Source: Nissabacter sp. SGAir0207 (GTDB taxonomy: Bacteria > Pseudomonadota > Gammaproteobacteria > Enterobacterales > Enterobacteriaceae). Taken from it: 64,000 nucleotides of DNA. A program made the position numbers and the translations under genes. Position 1 is the stretch's first letter, and each line of letters opens with the position of its first letter. The stretch is taken from assembly GCF_005491205.1 (NCBI RefSeq), contig NZ_CP028036.1, positions 1 through 64,000 on the forward strand, read 5' to 3'. This document shows positions 33,717 through 40,668 of the stretch, in pieces. The notes beneath the pieces were generated by a model, which saw only the letters and a list, made by a program, of their open reading frames with translations, had not been told where the DNA came from and ran no database searches.

Positions 33717-34724
33717 TCAGGCGCCCTTTTTGCGGTTACTGCGTACTTTTATCTCATCTTTCAAGCGTGTCATGTTAGCGGCGTCCCCGATGATCCCGTA
33801 CCAATCCAGCCACTTACGCAGATCCGCCAGCGCGATTTTTTCAGTGGGATCATAGGCTTCCAGCTTGGTACGGTACTCATCCATCAAGCCGATGCAGCGG
33901 CGCGCCCATTTGCCCTCCAGATCCGAGCCAGCCAGGACATGTGGCCGGCGCGGCAGACGCGGGCGCAGGGGTTTGGCTGTACTGGCGCTGGATTCGATCA
34001 CGTAGAAAAATTTGATCGCCTTGACGGATCGACCCGACTTAACCGGCTGCCAATCGACCGAAATGTCGGTATTGGCGTTGATCCTTTCGATCGCTGGCAC
34101 CAGCACATCACGTTTGAAAAAGCGGTACTCCTCGTACTTGCCCACCAACCCGGTGCGCTCTTTCATCCAATCGATTTCGAAAGGATCCGTCTCGATGATC
34201 CCCTGATCCCGTGAATTGCGCGTAAGTTTCCTGAATTTTACCAGCCAGCTGTAAAGCCGGAAAGCGAAAGGCGTGTCCAGACGTGACACATGCTCGAAAT
34301 CTACCTGCGTAAATTCGCGTTTCAGGTCATAGAGATAGGGCACCACGTCTGGTGAGAAACGGATGGTGACATCGGCGGTATTGTCGGAGGCGTCATAGCG
34401 AATCGAAGAGAACCAAAACCGCTTAACCTTATCGAGGCGTTTTTTCTTTTCGTCCCACTCGTAGGTCACGATTGGCTTGCTGCCGAGAGAGTCTGCGGCC
34501 CGCTTGAGTTGCTGGTGGGTATGGGAAGGATGCACACCAAACATCTTTTCAAAATCAGCGGGATAGAGCGTATACAGCCCGTCAGGCTGGGCTTTTTTGC
34601 TGTCAATTTGCACCAGTGCCAGGTAGAGCAAGCGCATCTCGTCCAGCGTGGCGCTGTAGGCACCCTCAAGCAGCTTGTTATCCTGTGTTACATACAGTTT
34701 TTTAACATCCAGCTTATTCGACAT
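33717..34724 (-). CDS. Plasmid replication initiator, Rep_3 family
   Basis: A 335-residue replication initiator of the RepB/Rep_3 superfamily (two winged-helix domains). Family-like blocks are LLEGAYSATLDEMRLLYLALVQ, RFSPDVVPYLYDLKREFTQVDF and SRLDTPFAFRLYSWL. It is read toward lower coordinates, and the iteron array lies directly upstream (34757-35710), as expected of an iteron-controlled replicon. It binds the iterons to open the origin and to limit copy number. Confidence 0.92.
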   Translation of the reverse strand: MSNKLDVKKLYVTQDNKLLEGAYSATLDEMRLLYLALVQIDSKKAQPDGLYTLYPADFEKMFGVHPSHTHQQLKRAADSLGSKPIVTYEWDEKKKRLDKVKRFWFSSIRYDASDNTADVTIRFSPDVVPYLYDLKREFTQVDFEHVSRLDTPFAFRLYSWLVKFRKLTRNSRDQGIIETDPFEIDWMKERTGLVGKYEEYRFFKRDVLVPAIERINANTDISVDWQPVKSGRSVKAIKFFYVIESSASTAKPLRPRLPRRPHVLAGSDLEGKWARRCIGLMDEYRTKLEAYDPTEKIALADLRKWLDWYGIIGDAANMTRLKDEIKVRSNRKKGA

Positions 34725-34756
34725 GGGTGTTCCGGCAGGTGATATTTTTCAAAAAT

Positions 34757-34886
34757 ATATCACCTTAGCCAAAGTTATCAACAGATCCTGAGATCACGTT
34801 TGACCGCAAATCATGTCACCTTAGACCGCAAAAAGTATCACGTCTGACCGCAAATCTTATCACCTGAGACCGCAAATCCTATCACC
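34757..34886. repeat. Tandem iterons of the Rep_3 origin
   Basis: Four direct repeats of consensus GACCGCAAATCNTATCACC start at 34802, 34824, 34846 and 34868, exactly 22 bp apart, which is two DNA turns, so the Rep molecules would line up on one face. A partial copy (TATCACCTTA) lies at 34757-34766. A DnaA-box-like TTATCAACA is at 34775-34783. Confidence 0.88.
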
Positions 34887-35114
34887 TATTGTCTTGTAAT
34901 AGATTGATTCATAATAGGAAAAACACCCCTAGAAACAAGAAAGAAGAGAAACAAGAAACAGAGAAAAAAACAAACTAACGCAGCTTCGCTTTGTTTTTTT
35001 GTTTTTTGTACCAGTGAGATCCCCCCGATTTTGGCAAAACCTATTCTGCAACCGTTTTACAACAAACTTACAACGAAGGCTGGTCTGTTTCCGGAGATAG
35101 CTCCCCTGCGAGCT

Positions 35115-35709
35115 ACCGCAAAAGTTATCACGTTTAACGCCACGACAGGCCAGAGGTGCGCTGTGCAATAAAGCATCACTTCGTAAGGCCGGGCTTACTG
35201 TTGTGGTAAGACAGTCCAGCAAGGCCATCTTCAGCATCACCGCAAAAGTTATCACCTTTGGCCGCCGTGGCCGATACGGGCCGCCTCCCCTTACCGCAAA
35301 AGTTATCACGTTTCGCGCGGCACTATTTTTGCTTATATTATTGATTTAACTAATTAATTACCGAGGGATGTTGAAAGCCCGAAAAGTTATCACGTTTGTG
35401 AAGACGATCGCAGCAGCAAGGCGCAGATGTTGTCTGGAGACCGCAAATCTTCTCACGTTAAGCCTTAAAGTAACGTCAAAATCATACCTTTTTGGTACTA
35501 AAAACGGGCTAAAGCCATGCCAAAGCGGTACTTTTTTCATCTTGCTTCATGCTTATTATAGTACTGCCCGTTTGACGTTGTGGGGATATTGCTCTTTCCA
35601 ATGAAAACGCGGCTCTTGCTGGAGGTGCTGTTGAGGTCAGATGGAGATGACATGAGGATAGATGTTTGGCGCAAGTAAGCATTTGCTCACTACCGCAAAT
35701 CCTATCACA
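35115..35709. repeat. Dispersed iteron copies
   Basis: Six further copies with the core ACCGCAAAAGTTATCACG or close variants stand at about 35115, 35238, 35292, 35377, 35439 and 35691. The copy at 35377 has a damaged left part (CCCGAAAAG). Spacing is irregular, so they may serve handcuffing or copy control more than opening. Confidence 0.75.
35323..35361. other. AT-rich stretch, candidate duplex-unwinding element
   Basis: About 38 bp with only a few G or C bases, flanked on both sides by iteron copies (35292 and 35377). Such a stretch is expected beside plasmid iterons and may be where strands open. This is an inference from composition and position. Confidence 0.45.
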
Positions 35710-35916
35710 TTTCAGTGCGCTAAAAGGCACTATATTGGTACTAATAAGGTGTTTTTACACCACTATTTCTATACCTAAAAGGTGCCCGATTGGCGCTATT
35801 TTTATGCAAACTGTACTTCAGGGGGCGTGGTATTCCTGCGCACGGATAATGACGATACTGTCCACCGGCCATACAATGTGCCTGACCCTTCACTCATGTA
35901 ACGACAAGGAGCCGTT

Positions 35917-36285
35917 ATGTTGATGCCAAATCTCGTTATCCTGTATGTCGATGATCCTGTGGCAAGCAGTGAGTTTTACCAACGCCTGCTGGGCAAAGCG
36001 CCGGATGACTGCTTTCCCACCTGGGCCGCCTTCTCTTTTGACAATGGCCTCCATCTGGGGCTGTGGTCTAAACAGGCGCGTGACTTCGTATCCGATGGCA
36101 GCGGCCATCGTTCAGAGCTTTCCTTTATGGTGGAAAGCCCTGAAAAAGTAGAAGCGCTGTATCAGCAATGGCTGTCACTCGGCGTTGATATCGAGCAGGC
36201 ACCGCTGGATGCAGTGTTTGGCCGCACTTTTGTGGCACGCGATCCTGACGGGCATCGCCTGCGCGTCTGCGTGCCGGATAATTGA
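35917..36285 (+). CDS. VOC-family (glyoxalase-like) protein
   Basis: A 122-residue vicinal-oxygen-chelate protein. It begins with the VILYVDDPVASSEFYQRLLG domain core and ends with ARDPDGHRLRVCVP, typical of the PhnB/glyoxalase/bleomycin-resistance group. The ATG has AAGGAG before it. It lies between rep and parA, so it is cargo inside the replicon. Its substrate cannot be read from the sequence. Confidence 0.8.
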   Translation: MLMPNLVILYVDDPVASSEFYQRLLGKAPDDCFPTWAAFSFDNGLHLGLWSKQARDFVSDGSGHRSELSFMVESPEKVEALYQQWLSLGVDIEQAPLDAVFGRTFVARDPDGHRLRVCVPDN

Positions 36286-36457
36286 TCCCTTTTTCCTCCT
36301 CTATATAGAAGAAGAAAACCCTCCCTCAGGCGCGCACTGTCAGCGTGCCTGATTCCCTTCCTTTATAGGGAATGCTTTTCCCGCTGCCAGCAAACGCATC
36401 ACGGACAATCCAGGCGGTCATCAAAGAAGTTGAAATATGAGCCTTTTTGATATTCAA

Positions 36458-36466
36458 TTGGTACTA
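36458..36466. promoter_or_regulatory. TTGGTACTA element in the parA promoter region
   Basis: TTGGTACTA lies 33 bp upstream of parA. The same nonamer occurs at 35492-35500, 35735-35743 and, inverted, at 37411-37419 beside a long palindrome. It may be the binding site of the small ParB-like protein, acting on the operon promoter and as centromere sites. Confidence 0.4.
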
Positions 36467-36498
36467 ATTAAGCACTCATTTAACTCCAGGAAGGTGTC

Positions 36499-37134
36499 AT
36501 GATTATACTCATTGGTAGTCAAAAAGGCGGGTGTGGGAAATCCACAACGGCCGCCAATATCTGTGCAGAGCTGGCACGTCAGGGGAAAGATGTCATTCTG
36601 GTGGACGCTGACCGTCAGGGCACCGCGTCGAATTGGGTGACCGATCGCAATAGTCAGGAGGGGCTGTCGGTTGTCCACAGTATCCAGAAGTTCGACAACA
36701 TCCGTGAAACCCTGCTCGACCTTGCCAAACGTTATGAGTATGTAGTGGTGGACTCCGCTGGCCGCGACAGCCGGGAACTGCGTACCGGTATGACTGCCGC
36801 CGATGTGTTGCTGGTACCCTTCCGCCCTTCCCAACCCGATCTCGACACCCTGCCGAAACTGAACGACATCATTACTCAGGCCTTGGATATTAATGATGCG
36901 TTGCGCCCCTGCGCGGTGCTGACCATGGCGCCCACCAACCCGGTGGTCAATGAGACTCAGGAAGCCAAAGATTATTTGGCCGACTTCCCGGTACTGAAGC
37001 TGCTCAACACCGTTATCCGCGATCGCAAAATTTACCGTGACTGCATGTCAGAAGGTAAAGGTGTGGTGGAGATGGATAATGGCAAGGCCAAAGCAGAAAT
37101 CCAGTGTCTGGTACAGGAGTTGATCACATGGTAA
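36499..37134 (+). CDS. ParA-type partition ATPase
   Basis: A 211-residue MinD/ParA ATPase. Walker A KGGCGKST is at 9-16 with the extra Lys that marks ParA proteins, and DADRQG at 36-41 is the A' motif. The short length without an N-terminal DNA-binding domain fits type Ib partition. It moves plasmid DNA by binding the nucleoid. The small ParB-like gene overlaps its 3' end. Confidence 0.92.
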   Translation: MIILIGSQKGGCGKSTTAANICAELARQGKDVILVDADRQGTASNWVTDRNSQEGLSVVHSIQKFDNIRETLLDLAKRYEYVVVDSAGRDSRELRTGMTAADVLLVPFRPSQPDLDTLPKLNDIITQALDINDALRPCAVLTMAPTNPVVNETQEAKDYLADFPVLKLLNTVIRDRKIYRDCMSEGKGVVEMDNGKAKAEIQCLVQELITW

Positions 37135-37391
37135 AACGTCGCGAGCCACCGGTTGTACCGGTAGAGAAGAAAATTGAAGCCTTTGCCGCCCAAGCCGATA
37201 ACAGTGTGGCGGTGGCACCTTCGCAAGATAAGGATGCCAAGCGTGACTATAAGGCGATCCGCGTTCCTTTCAACGAGTATGAGTTTGCCCAGCTGGAAGC
37301 GCTCTGTGAGAAGACCCAGCGCTCCAAACTCAATATGATCCGCTACGCGCTGGCTTTCTACGCCGAACATGGCCTGAATGAGTTGTCTTGA
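37128..37391 (+). CDS. Small ParB-like partition protein
   Basis: An 87-residue protein with a basic disordered start and a C-terminal RHH-like block (IRVPFNEYEFAQLEALCEKTQRSKLNMIRYAL, read in pieces). The ATG overlaps the parA stop codon and AGGAG precedes it. In type Ib systems such small proteins bind the centromere and repress the operon. It is followed by a long palindrome that may be such a site. Confidence 0.8.
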   Translation: MVKRREPPVVPVEKKIEAFAAQADNSVAVAPSQDKDAKRDYKAIRVPFNEYEFAQLEALCEKTQRSKLNMIRYALAFYAEHGLNELS

Positions 37392-37413
37392 TACTTTTTT
37401 GGCATATTTTTAG

Positions 37414-37448
37414 TACCAAAAAGGCACCTATTAGGTGCCTTTTTGGTA
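37414..37448. repeat. 35-bp palindrome downstream of parAB
   Basis: Two 17-bp arms (37414-37430 and 37432-37448) are perfectly complementary, with one base between. The arms contain ACCAAAAAGGCACCTA, and TAGTACCAA partly overlaps at 37411-37419. It could end the par transcript, or be a partition site. It has a T-run, so a terminator role is also plausible. Confidence 0.7.
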
Positions 37449-37508
37449 TGATAAAGGTAGGCATTTTTGCCAATGTTGACGAGTATCGCCGTACTCTGCC
37501 CATCAGGG

Positions 37509-37531
37509 TTATCCACAGAATCAGTGGATAA
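37509..37531. other. Inverted pair of DnaA-box-like sites
   Basis: TTATCCACA (37509-37517) is a perfect DnaA box. GTGGATAA (37524-37531) is its inverted partner with one mismatch outside the core. They stand just downstream of parAB. DnaA boxes beside a plasmid core often help open the origin; that role is inferred. Confidence 0.55.
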
Positions 37532-37715
37532 CTCCGGGAGAAACCCTGCTCAACCAACCACTCTCGTGATGACTTCCTGTTAAAGTAGCGCCCTCAAAAG
37601 GCAGGCCGAGGGAAATGGGCCTGCGATGCCGCAGCGCTCATCACGCCGGCAGGCTGCAAACCGGACGCACTGGCGGCATGATGCCGCACGACGTTTAACC
37701 TTCCCGGAGGACTGT

Positions 37716-38549
37716 TTGGCTTTATCCCGCTTCAAATCGCCTGATCGTGTCATGGCAATTTTTCTGCTCATTATCAGTGTCGCCGTGATTGCTGTAGTCG
37801 GGTGGTCCATGTGGCAATCCTGGCAGCACACCCTGCAAGATACCGAAAAGCAGGCCAGAAACCAGTCCGTCTCCCTCTCGCGTCAGGCCGAAGACACTTT
37901 CCTGCAAGTGCAGATCACGCTGGAGGATATCCTCCGCCATAGCGATGACATCTTTAACCACCCTGAGCACTATATTGGCCCACAGGGGTTGTTGGGTATC
38001 CAGAAAAGCCGCTTGCCGCAGCTGCACGGCCTGTTTGTTTATGATGCGCAGGGGAACTGGCTCGCGACCTCTGGCAAAAAAATGTTGCCCCATGCCAATA
38101 ATGCCGATCGTGAATACTTCCGCTGGCACCGTAGCCATACGGATGCCCATATCCATGTTGGCCATGTGATTGCCAGCCGCTCCACGGGCGATCTGATTAT
38201 CCCGGTTTCCCTAAGAATAAATGATGCCACGGGCCACTTTCGCGGCGTGGTGCTCGGCACCGTGCGGGTCGATTTTTTCCGCCAGTTCTACGGCTACTAT
38301 GAGATGGCCCCGACCGACCTGCTCGGCCTGACCCACCTGGATTCCACCGTGCTGTATGTCCGGCCATTCCCGGATACCATCATTAATAGAAGCATGGCCT
38401 CGACGCCGCTCTATCGCCAGTTGCTGAAAGCCTCACCCTTAGGCGGCGGCACCTGGCGGTCACCCGTTGATGGCGTGACGCGCATTTTTGGTTATGCGCA
38501 ACTGACCAGTTATCTCTTGGTATTCGGTTCAACCCCAATAAGATTCTAA
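37716..38549 (+). pseudogene. Truncated diguanylate-cyclase-type sensor (Cache domain), cut by the prophage
   Basis: A 277-residue fragment. The TTG start at 37716 has GGAGG at the right distance. The N-terminal membrane helix (about 14-36) leads into a periplasmic Cache-like sensor region with YFRWHRSHTDAHIHVGHV and LSLRINDATGHFRG blocks. Such proteins normally continue with a second membrane helix, then a GGDEF or similar output domain. Here the frame ends at GSTPIRF just where prophage DNA begins, so the output domain is lost. The missing part is expected beyond the other prophage end, right of the window. Confidence 0.7.
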
Positions 38550-38619
38550 AAATTTTACCTTTAAGATCAAAATGTTATGCAAGAAGAACTATGCGGTATT
38601 TTTTCCTGTCTTTTTTGAG

Positions 38620-38638
38620 TGGCGGCAAAATGGCGGCA
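38620..38638. repeat. Direct repeats TGGCGGCA near the prophage end
   Basis: Two TGGCGGCA copies at 38620-38627 and 38631-38638, 11 bp apart, lie about 75 bp inside the prophage edge and before ogr. Helical spacing suits paired protein binding, for example integrase arm sites. Confidence 0.4.
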
Positions 38639-38666
38639 GATTTTCAGTCGTGTCTAAATTCCCCAT

Positions 38667-38695
38667 AAAAAAGCCCCGCTTAGCAGGGCTTTTTT
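38667..38695. terminator. Bidirectional terminator after ogr
   Basis: A stem AAAAAAGCCC (38667-38676) pairs with GGGCTTTTTT (38686-38695). T-runs exist on both strands, so it can end both the ogr transcript and read-through from the truncated sensor gene. Confidence 0.85.
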
Positions 38696-38916
38696 CACAT
38701 CCATAATGTGCCTTGTTGGGTTCTACCGTTGGGATGCGGCGGCACTGGCTTAACGTCCCCCGGTTGAACTATCAATCCTGCAACTACTTCATGAGTCTTA
38801 AAGGTGCAACTACAGTTGATGTTGGTGCATTGGTGATAACGCTCCTTCGTTTCAGGCGTAATGTAGCGACTAGTGCGAGCGTGTGCGGCAGTCTGGCAAA
38901 GTGGGCAATGCATCAT
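38695..38916 (-). CDS. ogr: Ogr/Delta-family late gene activator
   Basis: A 73-residue zinc-finger activator, clearly similar to P2 Ogr along its whole length. The Cys residues of the CPLC pair and the CTNINC pair coordinate zinc. It activates the phage late promoters at TGTTGT-type sites near -55. It lies beside the end of gene D, as in P2, at the prophage edge. Confidence 0.92.
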   Translation of the reverse strand: MMHCPLCQTAAHARTSRYITPETKERYHQCTNINCSCTFKTHEVVAGLIVQPGDVKPVPPHPNGRTQQGTLWM

Positions 38917-38983
38917 TTTTTTGTCTCCCTGAGCTAATGATGCCTTAATACACTAAAAACCCAAAAACGCAAAGAATATTCAC

Positions 38984-40147
38984 TTATTGGGAATCTTCCC
39001 CTGCTGAATATTCCATATCAGAAATCATCACTTCAAAATCCAGTATCGTGGTATAGCCTCTGCCGCTCAGGCTGTGTGTCACCTTGCTGATGATCCACGG
39101 CTGCGCATCAATCACCGCTTTGAAGCCACTTACCCGCACCGGCGTTTCCGGGAAGAGATCCGCCCGGCCCCGCGCCAGCGTCAGGGAAAATTCCGCTACT
39201 CCGCGCTGTAGCCGTTCCCACTTGGCCTGGGCGGCGCGCATCGCGGCTGCCCGCGTGGCGTACACGGTCGTCAGGGCAAACACGTTATCTTCGGTGCCGG
39301 CCAGATACTCGCCCTCGCTGGCCTCCGGGGTTTTGGCGGCGGTGGTCGCGGCCTTTTTAGCGGCGGGATGCTCTAGGGCGCGCAGGTGCTTTTCCGCCGT
39401 CTTACGCTGTACCTTCACTTTTTTCGGGGCCGGGTCTTTGGTATGCAGCCAGCTTGCCGTCACGCCGGTATATGCGCCCCGGTCAGCGATACTGAAACGA
39501 TGCTGATCGCCATCCTCTCGCGTGAGGGTGAGCTGGGGAAGGGGCTTGCCGCTGGCCGTCAGGCCGCCACCGGGCCGGATAAACAGCAGCGCGCCGGCCT
39601 TTATCGCTGCCACAGCCCCATACAGCGAGGCCAGGCGCGTTAAAAAGGCCGCATCCGTCTCCTGGGTCTGGTCAATGTGCACCACGGCCAGCTCACCCAA
39701 CCCGGCCCCCAGGGTGGCCGAAAGTTGATTGCGGGCGGCTACCAGGGCCACCACGGCCCCCAGGGTGGTGTCGTGGTAAGACACCTCCCGCCGAGAGTTA
39801 AGCGTGCCACGGAAATCAGCACTCCGGGCGCGAATGGTCAGTGTGTCTGGCGCCCCGTGGTGCTCGACTTCATCCACGGTGAAACTGCCCTTGTCGATAA
39901 GCGCGCCACCTTTCCAGCCAAGGTACAGCCGCACCACGGCCCCACGCGCCGGCATCTCCAGCTTGCCGTCGCTGTCGTCCAGTTCAATGTCGAGCTGGTC
40001 AGCCTCAAACCCCCGATTGTCGGTCAGCGCCAGAGAGAGAAGACGAGGCCGAATATTGGTGGTGACATCCTTGGCATTCACGCTCAGCAAAAAATCCGGC
40101 GTCATGGGCGCGCTGGGCGTAAAGGACAGATCGCCTATTCCCATCAT
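38984..40147 (-). CDS. D: P2 gpD-like late control/baseplate hub protein
   Basis: A 387-residue protein of the P2 gpD family, needed for tail assembly. Blocks include PMTPDFLLSVNAKDVT near the N-terminus, RARSADFRGTLNSRREVSYHDTTLG read in pieces, and a C-terminal ISKVTHSLSGRGYTTILDFEV. It overlaps the end of gpU by 4 bp. It is the last structural gene before ogr. Confidence 0.93.
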   Translation of the reverse strand: MMGIGDLSFTPSAPMTPDFLLSVNAKDVTTNIRPRLLSLALTDNRGFEADQLDIELDDSDGKLEMPARGAVVRLYLGWKGGALIDKGSFTVDEVEHHGAPDTLTIRARSADFRGTLNSRREVSYHDTTLGAVVALVAARNQLSATLGAGLGELAVVHIDQTQETDAAFLTRLASLYGAVAAIKAGALLFIRPGGGLTASGKPLPQLTLTREDGDQHRFSIADRGAYTGVTASWLHTKDPAPKKVKVQRKTAEKHLRALEHPAAKKAATTAAKTPEASEGEYLAGTEDNVFALTTVYATRAAAMRAAQAKWERLQRGVAEFSLTLARGRADLFPETPVRVSGFKAVIDAQPWIISKVTHSLSGRGYTTILDFEVMISDMEYSAGEDSQ

Positions 40148-40662
40148 GCCAACAGCCCCCCGACCATTTCGCCCGCCGAGGATACCGCGTTATTCATGGC
40201 GGTGGTGAGCTGGCCCGGCAGGTTGCCGGCCCCGCTTATCAGGCTATCGGCCTGCTGTTTCACATCGCCGAACATGGAGGTTAACGACTCATCCACGCGC
40301 TTGAGGCTCAGGGTAAAGCCAATTTTGCGCGCCGCGCCGTTGGCGAAAAATTCGCTGTGGGTCTGGCTGATGCTCTCCACAACAAACATCCCGTAGATGG
40401 TGCCGTTGCCACCAATCAGCGGCCAGGCGCACCCCTCATCGGCCATTGCTTTGAAGGTCAGTAGCGAGAGCGTGCCGCCGGTGATTTCCGGGCATAGCTC
40501 CCCGGTCAGCGTAATTTTCTCATCGCCCACCCCCAGGAACTGCGCCGCCGCCCGCTCGCCGACCCGGCTATTGGTCGGCCAGCGGTAATCAACGGTATGC
40601 TGCTGCTCGGCATAGGGGAGCGTCTGGCGCATAAATACCATCAGGCCATAAACCATCATCAT
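40144..40662 (-). CDS. U: P2 gpU-like tail protein
   Basis: A 172-residue protein of the P2 gpU family, which is about 160 residues in P2. The conserved MVFMRQTLPYAEQQ and RWPTNSRVGERAAAQFLGVG are near the start. The C-terminus has TLSLKRVDESLTSMFGD. gpU is part of the tail terminator/tube region. It lies between D and T. Confidence 0.92.
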   Translation of the reverse strand: MMMVYGLMVFMRQTLPYAEQQHTVDYRWPTNSRVGERAAAQFLGVGDEKITLTGELCPEITGGTLSLLTFKAMADEGCAWPLIGGNGTIYGMFVVESISQTHSEFFANGAARKIGFTLSLKRVDESLTSMFGDVKQQADSLISGAGNLPGQLTTAMNNAVSSAGEMVGGLLA

Positions 40663-40668
40663 TGTTCG

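Noticed and set aside
34929..35309. A 126-codon minus-strand frame in the iteron region
   Set aside because: It is made of iteron copies (the repeated VITFAV pattern reads through the repeats) and is not a gene.
38550..38650. The sensor gene end as a tRNA-type attachment site
   Set aside because: I looked for a tRNA 3' end near the phage edge (GGTTCAACCCC appears at about 38525), but no tRNA fold or anticodon arm could be made.
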